NCBI RefSeq assembly: GCF_000168975.1
Contig: NZ_AAUW01000030.1
Coordinates: 1-62,357 of the forward strand
DNA from: Roseibium aggregatum IAM 12614
GTDB taxonomy: Bacteria > Pseudomonadota > Alphaproteobacteria > Rhizobiales > Stappiaceae
Direction: 5' to 3'
Length of the DNA: 62,357 nucleotides
Made by a program: the position numbers and the translations under genes. Below are positions 8,409-18,048 of the stretch, in pieces. Within the stretch, counting starts at the first letter, position 1. Each line of letters opens with the position of its first letter. The notes beneath the pieces are model-generated. The model was not told the DNA's origin. It ran no database searches and saw only the letters and a program-made list of their open reading frames with translations.

Positions 8409-9803
8409 TTAGCCGATCCAGCCGTCGCGCTTCAGCACCTGATAGGTCTCGTCGAGGGTCTTCTCGGCGGTCTTCACCAGAATGTCGGCTTCTTCATGGG
8501 TCAGCACCAGCGGCGGCGAGATGATCAGGCTGTCGCGCACCGCGCGCATGACCATGCCGTTGCCGAAGGATATATCACGGCAGATGGTGCCCGCGGTGCC
8601 CACGTCCTTGAACGGCCGATGCGGGTTCTTCTTGTCCGGAACCAGTTCCAGCGCCCCGACAAGGCCTGCCATGCGGGCTTCGCCGATCAATGGATGGTCG
8701 GCCAGCTTCAGCCAGCGTTCCTTGAGGTACGGACCGATGTCGGTCTTTACGCGATCGACAAGGCTTTCCCGCTCGATGATCTCCAGATTGGCGAGCGCAG
8801 CCGCGGCACACGCCGGGTGACCGGAATAGGTGTAGCCGTGATAGAACTCCTCGCCGGACATCATCAGCCCCTCGGTCACGCGGTCGGACACCATGACGCC
8901 GCCCATCGGCAGATAGCCGGAGGTCAGGCCCTTGGCGATCGGCATCAGGTCCGGCTTCATGCCGTAATGGGTCGAACCGAACCATTCGCCGAGACGGCCG
9001 AAGCCGCAGATGACCTCGTCGGAAACGAACAGGATATCGCGCTCGTCGAGGATGCGGCGGATTTCCGGCCAGTAGGTCTCCGGCGGAATGATGACACCAC
9101 CCGCGCCCTGGATCGGTTCGGCGATGAAGGCCGCGACCTTGTCCTCGCCAAGTTCGTCGATGGCTTCTTCGAGCTTGCGGGCTGCAAAGACACCGAACTC
9201 TTCCGGGCTCATCTCGTGGCCTTCACCGAACCAGTACGGCTGGTCGATATGATGGACACCGGGAACCGGAAGATCGCCCTGCTGGTGCATGCCCTTCATG
9301 CCGCCCAGACTGGTACCGGCAAGCGTGGAGCCGTGGTAACCGTTCCAGCGGCCGATGATCACCTTCTTGTCCGGTTTGCCCATCTTGTCCCAATAGGTGC
9401 GGACCATGCGGAACACGGTGTCGTTGGCCTCGGAGCCGGACGAGCAGTAGAACACCCTGTTGATGTGATCGGGCGCAAGTTTCGCCAGCTTTTCCGACAG
9501 GGCGATCGCGGGCGGATGGGTTGTCTTGAAGAACGTGTTGTAATAGGACAGCTCGTTCATCTGCTTGTAGACCGCGTCCGCAATTTCCTTGCGGCCATGG
9601 CCCACCTGCACGCACCAAAGACCGGCCATGCCGTCCAGGATCCGGTTGCCTTCCGAATCCGTCAGCCAGATGCCGTCGGCATGGGTAATCACCCGGCTGC
9701 CTTCCTGATTCAGCGACTTCATGTCGGAAAACGGATGCCAGTGATGGGCGGCATCGAGTTCCTGAAGGGCCTTGGTCGGATAGATGTTGGAATGGGCCGT
9801 CAT
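8409..9803 (-). CDS. Class III PLP aminotransferase, putrescine-pyruvate (SpuC-like)
   Basis: 464 residues of an omega-aminotransferase. SGSEAND near 122 binds PLP phosphate, SDEV (Asp262) contacts the ring nitrogen, and IAKGLTSGYLPMG carries the Schiff-base lysine (Lys291). The N-terminal HWHPFSDMK and NGYHGST are typical of the putrescine/beta-alanine:pyruvate group. It lies 31 bases after the gamma-glutamyl ligase gene on the same strand. That suggests it transfers the free amino group of putrescine or its glutamylated form to pyruvate. The exact donor is not provable from sequence. Confidence 0.85.
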   Translation of the reverse strand: MTAHSNIYPTKALQELDAAHHWHPFSDMKSLNQEGSRVITHADGIWLTDSEGNRILDGMAGLWCVQVGHGRKEIADAVYKQMNELSYYNTFFKTTHPPAIALSEKLAKLAPDHINRVFYCSSGSEANDTVFRMVRTYWDKMGKPDKKVIIGRWNGYHGSTLAGTSLGGMKGMHQQGDLPVPGVHHIDQPYWFGEGHEMSPEEFGVFAARKLEEAIDELGEDKVAAFIAEPIQGAGGVIIPPETYWPEIRRILDERDILFVSDEVICGFGRLGEWFGSTHYGMKPDLMPIAKGLTSGYLPMGGVMVSDRVTEGLMMSGEEFYHGYTYSGHPACAAAALANLEIIERESLVDRVKTDIGPYLKERWLKLADHPLIGEARMAGLVGALELVPDKKNPHRPFKDVGTAGTICRDISFGNGMVMRAVRDSLIISPPLVLTHEEADILVKTAEKTLDETYQVLKRDGWIG

Positions 9804-9834
9804 TGGCGAACGCTCCGGATAGTGACAGGCGGGA

Positions 9835-11241
9835 TCAGACGTTGAGCAGCAGGTATTCCCGCTCCCAGGGGCTGATCACGGACATGAAGGTTTCAAATTC
9901 CTCGTATTTGATCGCTCGGTAGGTGGCGACGAATTGCTCGCCGAACACCTCGATCATCTCTTCGGATTTTTCGAACTTGGCGAGAGCCTCGGGCAGGCCG
10001 CGCGGCAGGGACTTGGACCGTTCCGAGCAGTCGTCGGACTTCGGAGAATCCGGCTTCAGCCCGTGGACCATGCCCAGATAGCCGCAGGCAAGGCTGGCGG
10101 CGATGGCGAGATAGGGATTGACGTCGGAGCCCGGCACCCGGTTTTCCAGACGCCGCGCCTGGGCGTTGGAATAAGGCACGCGCAGGCCAACCGTACGGTT
10201 GTCGTATCCCCAATAGACGTTCACCGGCGCGGTCGAGGTCTTGGAGAACCGGCGGTAGGAATTGACGAAGGGCGCCATGATGCAGGTGACCCGCGGCAGG
10301 AACCGCTGATGACCGGCGATGAACGACAGGAATGCCGGGGTTTCATCGCCGTTTTCATCGGCAAAGATGTTGAGCCCGGTTTCCTTGTCGACCACCGACT
10401 GGTGAATGTGCATGGCCGAACCGGGCTGGTTCGACATCGGCTTCGACATGAAGGTGGCATACATTTCGTGACGCAGCGCGGCTTCGCGAATGGTGCGCTT
10501 GAACAGGAACACCTGGTCGGCCAGGGCCAGCGGGTGGCCGTGGCGCAGGTTGATCTCCATCTGCGCAGCACCTTCCTCATGGATCATGGTGTCGATCTCG
10601 AGGCCCTGCTGTTCCGACAGGTCGTAGATGTCGTCGATCAGGTCGTCGAATTCGTTCAGCGCGGAAATCGAATAGGACTGGCGGCCGACTTCAGGACGGC
10701 CGGACCGGCCCCGGGGCGGTTCCAGCGGATAGTCGGGATCGGTATTCGGGCGGACGAGGTAAAATTCGATCTCCGGGGCCACCACCGGCTCCCAGCCCTT
10801 GTCCTCGTAGAGCTTCAGAACGCGTTTCAGTACGTTGCGCGGCGCGGTTTCTACCGGATCGCCCTGGCGCGTAACGGCATCGTGGATGAGCTGCGCGGTC
10901 GGATCGCTTTCCCAGGGCACCGTGGTCAGGGTGCTGTAGTCCGGCTTGAAATAGAGATCGCCGTCAATCGGATTGTGCTGAAACCAGTCGTCGTCGTCCG
11001 GATAGTCGCCCGAAATCGTCTGCGCGAAGATCGAGGCGGGCATGGTCATGACGGGCCCGGAGAAGAATTTCCCCGTCGGCATCATCTTGCCGCGGGCAAC
11101 ACCGGCAAGGTCCGGCACGATACATTCTATGTCCTGGATGTTGCGCGCGTTGAGCCAGTCACGGGCGGCGTCGACGTCCGGGACGCCGCGCAGGCTGTCG
11201 AGCGGGTTTTCGCTTTCGCTGGCAGGCGTTTCAGCAGTCAC
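9835..11241 (-). CDS. Glutamine synthetase family protein, probable gamma-glutamylpolyamine ligase
   Basis: A glutamine-synthetase fold used for ATP-dependent ligation of glutamate to an amine. The metal- and ATP-binding segments PEIEFYLV, GSAMHIHQS and NRTVGLRVP are present. The regulatory adenylylation tyrosine loop of true GlnA is absent, pointing to PuuA/SpuI-like amine ligases. The GTG at 11241 has GGAG six bases upstream and begins VTAETPASESE; a start at 11307 would add unconserved residues. It forms a minus-strand operon with the aminotransferase, is preceded by gntR, and is paralogous to the divergent ligase at 12270. Confidence 0.85.
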   Translation of the reverse strand: MTAETPASESENPLDSLRGVPDVDAARDWLNARNIQDIECIVPDLAGVARGKMMPTGKFFSGPVMTMPASIFAQTISGDYPDDDDWFQHNPIDGDLYFKPDYSTLTTVPWESDPTAQLIHDAVTRQGDPVETAPRNVLKRVLKLYEDKGWEPVVAPEIEFYLVRPNTDPDYPLEPPRGRSGRPEVGRQSYSISALNEFDDLIDDIYDLSEQQGLEIDTMIHEEGAAQMEINLRHGHPLALADQVFLFKRTIREAALRHEMYATFMSKPMSNQPGSAMHIHQSVVDKETGLNIFADENGDETPAFLSFIAGHQRFLPRVTCIMAPFVNSYRRFSKTSTAPVNVYWGYDNRTVGLRVPYSNAQARRLENRVPGSDVNPYLAIAASLACGYLGMVHGLKPDSPKSDDCSERSKSLPRGLPEALAKFEKSEEMIEVFGEQFVATYRAIKYEEFETFMSVISPWEREYLLLNV

Positions 11242-11307
11242 AAGAAGCTCCAATGGTTTGGCACTCTGGCCGGGGCAGGGAAGGCCATTTGGACGGTAAA
11301 CAGGCAT

Positions 11308-11374
11308 GTGATCAAGTACCTGTCTGCGAAGGGCTGCCCCGGGTCGGAGAAATCATTTTGTGATCACAAAATGA
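11308..11374. promoter_or_regulatory. GntR operator palindrome upstream of the minus-strand ligase
   Basis: A 22-bp perfect palindrome at 11353-11374 has the core TTGTGATCACAA. A partial copy, GTGATCA, lies at 11308-11314. The same GTGATCAC core recurs on the far side of gntR at 12173-12180. The position, about 110 bases before the ligase start, suits control by the neighbouring GntR protein. Confidence 0.65.
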
Positions 11375-11392
11375 CACGACTTGAGAAAAGGA

Positions 11393-12112
11393 TCAACCGC
11401 CTGATGCGTTCGACAGGATTTCCTTGCCCAAAAGTCCCATTCCGTCGGTGATATCGGCCTCGATCGCAGCGCGCAGTGCAGCGCTGTCCTGCTCTTCAAT
11501 GGCGCGGATGGCTTCCTTGTGCCGGTCTTCCAGGCTGGCGGTGCCGACCCGTCCATAGACCGTGCGCATGAACGGCGCGAACTGCAGCCACAGACTGTCG
11601 ATCAGAGGCAGAAGAACCTTGGACCCGGACGCCCTGTAGATGCGGAAGTGAAAGGCATGGTTCAGCCGCATATAGGCTTCGGCATCACCGCTGATCAGGC
11701 GTTGGTCGATGTCGTCATCGATCGACCGAAGATCCTTCGCGTCCCGGGATGTCAGGTGCGGAAGGGCCAATTCCGCCAGTTCCGGTTCCAGCAGCCGTCT
11801 TGCTTTCAACACCTCGTCGAATCGCGCCGGCGTCATGTCCGGCACCTGCACCCGCCCGTTGGGTTTGACTTCGAGAGCGTTCTCCGCCGCAAGCCTTTGC
11901 AGCACTTCGCGCACCGGCATCGGGCTGACACCCAGTTCCGCCGCAAGCCCCCGTATCGTCACGGCTTTTCCGGGAATGAAGCGGCCCGAGAGCAGACCGG
12001 ATCGCACGGCGGCATCGACCTGTCCGCGGGTCGCGCCGCGAGACGTCGAGGGACCGGTGGCCTCCTTCACAGGGCCGGATTGCAAAGCGGATCGCCGTAG
12101 GGCCAAAGACAT
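11393..12112 (-). CDS. GntR family regulator, FCD subfamily
   Basis: An N-terminal winged helix (VTIRGLAAELGVSPMPVREVLQRL, about residues 45-75) is followed by an all-helical FCD effector domain with AELALPHL, LNHAFHFRIYRAS and a metal-binding His pattern. FCD regulators are typically repressors released by a small carboxylate or amine metabolite. It sits between the divergent arms of the polyamine locus. The start is uncertain: ATG 12112 abuts GGGAGG, while a TTG two codons later has ideal spacing to it. Confidence 0.85.
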   Translation of the reverse strand: MSLALRRSALQSGPVKEATGPSTSRGATRGQVDAAVRSGLLSGRFIPGKAVTIRGLAAELGVSPMPVREVLQRLAAENALEVKPNGRVQVPDMTPARFDEVLKARRLLEPELAELALPHLTSRDAKDLRSIDDDIDQRLISGDAEAYMRLNHAFHFRIYRASGSKVLLPLIDSLWLQFAPFMRTVYGRVGTASLEDRHKEAIRAIEEQDSAALRAAIEADITDGMGLLGKEILSNASGG

Positions 12113-12169
12113 CCTCCCGGGCAAGTCAAACGGTCAATTTATGCGTTCCCGCTTGACAGGGTTTTCCGA

Positions 12170-12184
12170 AAGTGATCACATTTT
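12170..12184. promoter_or_regulatory. GTGATCAC site between gntR and the plus-strand ligase
   Basis: AAGTGATCACATTTT contains the same GTGATCAC core as the perfect palindrome at 11353-11374. It lies between the divergent gntR and ligase starts, consistent with one GntR protein controlling both arms. Confidence 0.55.
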
Positions 12185-12269
12185 TAAAAAGGACGCAAAC
12201 AAAAGCTGCCGGCTACCGCAGGAATGCGGACGGTCCAGTCCAGCAAGACGCAGGGGCGTAAAACTCTAA

Positions 12270-13658
12270 ATGAACGAGCTTCCCCACCAGATCCTCGAGC
12301 ATCCGGCGCTGCCCGGTTGGAAGACGGATTTCGAGGCCTTCATGGCCGCTCATCCAGATCTTGATACGCTCGAGGTCATTCTGCCCGATACCAACGGCGT
12401 GCTGCGCGGAAAGTGGCTGCCGGGCAAGGCGCTGGAAAAGGTATTCGAGGGCGGCGTTGCCTTTCCCTATTCGCTCTACGGGCTGGATGTGTGGGGTCGC
12501 GAGGTCGAGTCCACCGGCATGCATCTGGAAACGGGCGACAAGGACGGCGTCTGCTGGCCTATCCCCGAAACGCTGAAACTGGTTCCCTGGGCCGACCGCA
12601 AGACTGCCCAGGTGCTGCTGTCCATGTACGACCGGGACGGCGAACCGTTCCTGGCCGACCCGCGCCACGTTCTGGAGAACATGGTCGACCGCCTGAAGGA
12701 TGAATTCGGCGTGACGGCCACCTGCGCCTTCGAGCTGGAGTTCTACCTGTTCGAGGAGAGCGACGGCGACTGGACCGAGCAGCCGAAACCGCTGTTCTCC
12801 ACCCATCTCGGTCCAGCACGGCAGAACATGTATGCCCTGTCGGATCTGGAAGCCCTGCTGCCGGTGGTCGATGATCTGCGCCGGGCCTGCGAAGTTCAGG
12901 GCATTCCGGCCGATGCGGCGGTGTCCGAAGCCGCGCCCGGCCAGTTCGAACTCAACCTGCACCATCGCCGCAACCCGTTGCTGGCCGCCGACGACGTCGT
13001 CATGCTGCGCCGCCTCGTGGCGGGGGTCGCCCGCAAGCACGAACTCAAGGCATCCTTCATGGCCAAGCCCTTCGTGGAATGGCCCGGCAACGGCATGCAT
13101 GTGCATGTGTCCATGGAAGACGATAACGGCAATTTGTTCGCGGACCCGAAAACCGGCGCCGACAGGCTCGGTTATGCCATCAACGGTCTGTTGAAGACGA
13201 TGCCGGAGGCCCTGCTTCTGTTCATCTCGACCTTCAACGGCTTCCGCCGGATGCAGCCGGGGTCCTATGCTCCGGCTTCCATCTGCTGGGGCTACGACAA
13301 CCGGTCCGTTGCCTTGCGGGTTCCGGCCTCGACACCGGAGGCGGCCCGTGTCGAACACCGGATCGCCGGAGCCGACGCCAATCCCTATCTTGTGCTCACC
13401 GGCGTTCTTGCCGGTATGATGGAAGGCCTCAGGCTGAAAAAGGATCCGCCTGCTCCCGTGACCGGCAACGCCTACGAGAAGCGCAAGAAGCGCCTGACGC
13501 CCTGGATGGACGAGGCCATTGATGCCTTTGAAGCCTCGAAGCTGATGAAACAGGCAGTCGGCAAGGAAATGCACAAGGTGCTTACGGAGATCAAACGGGA
13601 GGAACTGAACGAATTTGGGCGGGAGATCTCGTCGCTTGAGCGACAGACGTATTTGTGA
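12270..13658 (+). CDS. Glutamine synthetase family protein, second gamma-glutamylpolyamine ligase
   Basis: 462 residues, the same fold as the divergent ligase but clearly diverged. It has LPDTNGVLRGKWLPG at the N-terminus, FELEFYLFEE, GNGMHVHVSM and NRSVALRVPA. GlnA adenylylation features are missing. The importer genes follow 150 bases downstream, so the substrate is probably a polyamine or related amine imported by that system. Having two such ligases on opposite strands suggests either different amines or a hetero-oligomer; sequence does not decide. Confidence 0.85.
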   Translation: MNELPHQILEHPALPGWKTDFEAFMAAHPDLDTLEVILPDTNGVLRGKWLPGKALEKVFEGGVAFPYSLYGLDVWGREVESTGMHLETGDKDGVCWPIPETLKLVPWADRKTAQVLLSMYDRDGEPFLADPRHVLENMVDRLKDEFGVTATCAFELEFYLFEESDGDWTEQPKPLFSTHLGPARQNMYALSDLEALLPVVDDLRRACEVQGIPADAAVSEAAPGQFELNLHHRRNPLLAADDVVMLRRLVAGVARKHELKASFMAKPFVEWPGNGMHVHVSMEDDNGNLFADPKTGADRLGYAINGLLKTMPEALLLFISTFNGFRRMQPGSYAPASICWGYDNRSVALRVPASTPEAARVEHRIAGADANPYLVLTGVLAGMMEGLRLKKDPPAPVTGNAYEKRKKRLTPWMDEAIDAFEASKLMKQAVGKEMHKVLTEIKREELNEFGREISSLERQTYL

Positions 13659-13807
13659 TCGGCTGTTGCCCAAAATCGACGCTGGACAAAAACCGGCACC
13701 ATAGCCAATCTGCGGGACAGACAAGACGCAAAAGCGCAAATGTCCATTTGCATTCAGGCACTAGGCCACCAGAAGGCCGCAAACAAAACTCTGAGGGGAG
13801 TTCTCAA

Positions 13808-14902
13808 ATGACGTTGAAATCCATGTTGACCGGAGTCGCCGTTCTCAGCCTGATGAGCGGTGCCGCATTCGCCCAGGACAAGGTGGTGAATGTCTACAAC
13901 TGGTCCGATTATATCGACGAAACCATTCTGGAAGACTTCACCAAGGAAACCGGCATCAAGGTCGTCTACGACGTGTTCGACAGCAACGAAGTGCTGGAAA
14001 CCAAGCTGCTGGCTGGCGGCACGGGCTACGACGTCGTCGTCCCCACCGGAACCTTCCTGGCCCGCCAGATCCAGGCAGGCGTCTTCTCCGAACTCGACAA
14101 GTCCAAGTTGCCGAACCTGTCCAACATGTGGAAGGACATCGAGGCGCGCGTCGACAAGTACGATCCGGGCAACAAGCACTCCATCAACTACATGTGGGGC
14201 ACGACCGGCTTCGGCTACAATGTCGAGAAGGTGAAAGCCGCCCTCGGCGACAACCCGCCGGTGGATAGCTGGGATCTCCTGTTCAAGAAGGAGAACATCG
14301 AGAAGCTGAAGGATTGCGGCGTGTTCATTCTGGACGCTCCGACCGAGCTGATCCCGGCGGCGCTCAACTATCTGGGTCTTGATCCGGACAGCAAGGATCC
14401 GGCGGAAATCGAAAAGGCCGGCGAGCTGCTGATGTCGGTACGTCCGTACATCCAGAAGTTCCACTCTTCCGAATATATCAACGCGCTCGCCAACGGCGAT
14501 ATCTGCCTGGCGGTCGGCTGGTCCGGCGATGTTCTGCAGGCCCGCGACCGTGCGGCGGAAGCCGACAATGGTGTGACCGTCGAGTATTCGATCCCGAAAG
14601 AGGGGGCGCTGATGTGGTTCGACCAGATGGCGATCCCGGCGGATGCTCCGCACAAGGAAGAAGCGCACGAGTTCCTGAACTACATCATGCGCCCTGAAGT
14701 CATGGCGAAGGCCTCCAACGTGGTCTACTACGCCAACGGCAACAAGGCTTCGCAGGAATTCCTCAACGAAGACGTGATCGGCGATCCGGCGATCTACCCG
14801 ACCGAGGAAGCGGTGAAGAACCTCTACACCGTCACCCCTTATCCGCCGAAGGTGAACCGGGTCGTGACCCGCACCTGGACCGCGGTCAAGAGCGGGCAGT
14901 AA
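13808..14902 (+). CDS. Polyamine ABC transporter periplasmic binding protein (PotF/SpuD-like)
   Basis: A Sec signal peptide (MTLKSMLTGVAVLSLMSGAAFA/QD) is followed by VVNVYNWSDYIDETILEDF, the standard opening of PotD/PotF proteins. Further motifs are YDVVVPTGTFLARQIQAG and VGWSGDVLQARDRA, whose Trp and Asp residues hold the amine. It delivers putrescine or spermidine to the permease. ATG 13808 follows GGGGAG with good spacing and starts the signal peptide; upstream in-frame codons are not needed. A hairpin terminator directly after it probably makes this component more abundant than the membrane subunits. Confidence 0.9.
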   Translation: MTLKSMLTGVAVLSLMSGAAFAQDKVVNVYNWSDYIDETILEDFTKETGIKVVYDVFDSNEVLETKLLAGGTGYDVVVPTGTFLARQIQAGVFSELDKSKLPNLSNMWKDIEARVDKYDPGNKHSINYMWGTTGFGYNVEKVKAALGDNPPVDSWDLLFKKENIEKLKDCGVFILDAPTELIPAALNYLGLDPDSKDPAEIEKAGELLMSVRPYIQKFHSSEYINALANGDICLAVGWSGDVLQARDRAAEADNGVTVEYSIPKEGALMWFDQMAIPADAPHKEEAHEFLNYIMRPEVMAKASNVVYYANGNKASQEFLNEDVIGDPAIYPTEEAVKNLYTVTPYPPKVNRVVTRTWTAVKSGQ

Positions 14903-14914
14903 GCGAACGCGAAC

Positions 14915-14945
14915 CGCCGGGCCCTTCCAAGGGTCCGGCGTTTTT
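14915..14945 (+). terminator. Intra-operon terminator/attenuator between potF-like and potG-like genes
   Basis: CGCCGG-G-CCCTT-CC-AAGGG-T-CCGGCG forms a strong stem followed by TTTTT. It lies 13 bases after the binding-protein stop and before the ATPase gene. Partial termination here would give the excess of binding protein usual for ABC importers. Confidence 0.75.
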
Positions 14946-14981
14946 GGTTTTGTGCGGGTCTCTTAGGGGTGGGAGATTGTT

Positions 14982-16139
<1,158 letters not shown>

Positions 16140-16148
16140 GAGGAAACG

Positions 16149-17078
16149 ATGTCCGACGTACACGTTCCCGCCCAACCCAAACGATCGCTTGGCGGCTGGC
16201 TGCTGATCGCGGTGCCCTATGTCTGGCTGCTGATCTTCTTTCTGGCGCCGTTTCTGATCGTCTTCAAGATTTCCCTGTCGCAGGTGGCGGTTGCCATTCC
16301 GCCCTATGTGCCAACCTTCGATCTGGCGGAAGGCTGGAACGGCATCTGGGACAGTGTTTCGGAGTTCTCCTTCGAGAACTATGTCTGGCTGACGGAAGAC
16401 GATCTCTACTGGAAATCCTATCTGTCCTCGGTGGTTATCGCAGCCATCTCAACGCTGCTGACGCTCATCATCGGCTATCCCATCGCCTATGGCATGGCAC
16501 GCAGTCCGCAATCGTTGCGCCCGACGCTGCTGATGCTGGTGATCCTGCCGTTCTGGACCAGCTTCCTGATCCGCGTCTATGCCTGGATCGGCATCCTGAA
16601 AAACGAAGGACTTCTCAACCAGCTCCTGCTGACGCTCGGCGTCATCAACGAACCGCTGGTGATCATGAACACCAACATCGCGGTCTTCATCGGCATCGTC
16701 TATTCCTACCTGCCGTTCCTGGTCCTGCCTCTCTACGCCAGCCTGGAGCGGCTGGACGGAAGCCTGCTGGAAGCGGCCGAGGATCTCGGGTGCCCACCCT
16801 GGAAGGCCTTCTGGAAAATCACGGTGCCCCTGTCGCTGCCTGGTGTCATAGCGGGGTGTTTCCTGGTGTTCATTCCCGCGGTCGGTGAATTTGTCATCCC
16901 GGATCTTCTCGGCGGCTCCAACACGCTGATGATCGGCAAGACGCTCTGGGTGGAATTTTTCAACAACCGCGACTGGCCCGTGTCGTCGGCAGTCGCCGTG
17001 ATCCTCCTGATGATCCTGGTGGTTCCCATCGTGCTCTTCCAGAACCAGCAGCAGAAAATGTCGGAGAGAGAAGGATGA
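16149..17078 (+). CDS. Polyamine ABC transporter permease (PotH/PotB-like)
   Basis: 309 residues, six predicted membrane helices, with the EAA loop EAAEDLGCPPWKAFWKITVPLSLPG that couples to the ATPase. A short periplasmic insertion after helix 1 (VPTFDLAEGWNGIWD) is usual for PotH. Its last codons overlap the start of the next permease gene (ATGA), so the two are translationally coupled. Confidence 0.92.
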   Translation: MSDVHVPAQPKRSLGGWLLIAVPYVWLLIFFLAPFLIVFKISLSQVAVAIPPYVPTFDLAEGWNGIWDSVSEFSFENYVWLTEDDLYWKSYLSSVVIAAISTLLTLIIGYPIAYGMARSPQSLRPTLLMLVILPFWTSFLIRVYAWIGILKNEGLLNQLLLTLGVINEPLVIMNTNIAVFIGIVYSYLPFLVLPLYASLERLDGSLLEAAEDLGCPPWKAFWKITVPLSLPGVIAGCFLVFIPAVGEFVIPDLLGGSNTLMIGKTLWVEFFNNRDWPVSSAVAVILLMILVVPIVLFQNQQQKMSEREG

Positions 17079-17899
17079 CGCGCGGTCCGACCTGGTTCAA
17101 CATCACTTCACTCGTGGCAGGCTTTTCGTTCCTGTATCTGCCCATCTTGCTGCTGGTGATCTATTCGTTCAACGAAAGCCGGCTGGTGACCGTCTGGGGT
17201 GGCTTCTCCACCAAATGGTACGCCTCGCTGCTGCAGAACGATCAACTGCTCGACGCGGCCTGGGTGACCCTGCGTGTTGCTTTTGCCTCGGCCACCCTTG
17301 CAACGATCATCGGCACCATTGCCGCGCTTGTTCTTGTCCGCTCCGGACGATTTGTCGGCCGGTCGCTGTTTTCCGGCATGATCTTCGCACCGCTGGTGAT
17401 GCCCGAAGTGATCCTTGGCCTGTCGCTGCTTCTGCTCTTCGTGGCCATGGATTATTCCCGTGGTTTCTGGACCGTGATGCTGGCACACACGACCTTTGCA
17501 AGCTGCTATGTGGCTGTCGTGGTGCAGTCACGCCTGGTCGGTTTCGACAAATCGATCGAAGAAGCGGCGGAAGATCTTGGCTGCCCGCCGGTCAAGACCT
17601 TCTTCCTGATCACCTTGCCGATCATTCTGCCCGGCGTCATCGCCGGCTGGATGCTGGCCTTCACACTGTCGCTGGACGATCTGGTGATCGCCAGCTTCAC
17701 CACGGGCCCGGGGGCAACCACGCTGCCGATGAAGATCTATTCCCAGGTGCGGCTCGGCGTGACACCGGAAATCAACGCGGTCTGCACCATCCTTGTTGTT
17801 CTTGTCACCATGGGCGTCATCGCAGCCTCCATCGCGACCAAACGCCAGCAGGTGCAAAAGGAACGGGATGAACGAGCCGCTTTCGGCGCGGAAGGCTGA
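17075..17899 (+). CDS. Polyamine ABC transporter permease (PotI/PotC-like)
   Basis: 274 residues with six membrane helices and a second EAA loop (EEAAEDLGCPPVKTFFLITLPIILPG). YSFNESRLVTVWGGFSTKWY is the standard periplasmic segment of PotC/PotI. It ends the importer operon. No oxidase, aldehyde dehydrogenase or gamma-glutamyl-GABA hydrolase gene follows, so later steps of the pathway are encoded elsewhere. Confidence 0.92.
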   Translation: MTRGPTWFNITSLVAGFSFLYLPILLLVIYSFNESRLVTVWGGFSTKWYASLLQNDQLLDAAWVTLRVAFASATLATIIGTIAALVLVRSGRFVGRSLFSGMIFAPLVMPEVILGLSLLLLFVAMDYSRGFWTVMLAHTTFASCYVAVVVQSRLVGFDKSIEEAAEDLGCPPVKTFFLITLPIILPGVIAGWMLAFTLSLDDLVIASFTTGPGATTLPMKIYSQVRLGVTPEINAVCTILVVLVTMGVIAASIATKRQQVQKERDERAAFGAEG

Positions 17900-17941
17900 A
17901 AGAGAAACACAGCAGAGCAGGCCCTGATCGGTTAGACGGGT

Positions 17942-17990
17942 CTGCCTGCAATACTGAATTTTAACAAAACCATGCCTATATTGCAGGCAG
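17942..17990. promoter_or_regulatory. 12-bp inverted repeat upstream of the GNAT_6 pair
   Basis: CTGCCTGCAATA (17942-17953) and TATTGCAGGCAG (17979-17990) are perfect inverted copies with a 25-base AT-rich spacer. A possible -10 element, TATATT (17977-17982), overlaps the right arm. The site lies 58 bases before the first acetyltransferase-like gene. It could be a double operator or an RNA hairpin. Confidence 0.55.
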
Positions 17991-18048
17991 GCGCTGCACC
18001 TATTAGGTGTGTTCAGGCCAGTGGTTTCGTATTGGGGTATTGCGAGTG

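Noticed and set aside
9934..11451. A 505-codon plus-strand frame antisense to the gamma-glutamyl ligase.
   Set aside because: It mirrors the codon structure of the real minus-strand gene, has no recognisable motifs, and is a GC-rich shadow frame. The same applies to the minus-strand frame at 12213-13739 and the plus-strand frame at 8364-9845.
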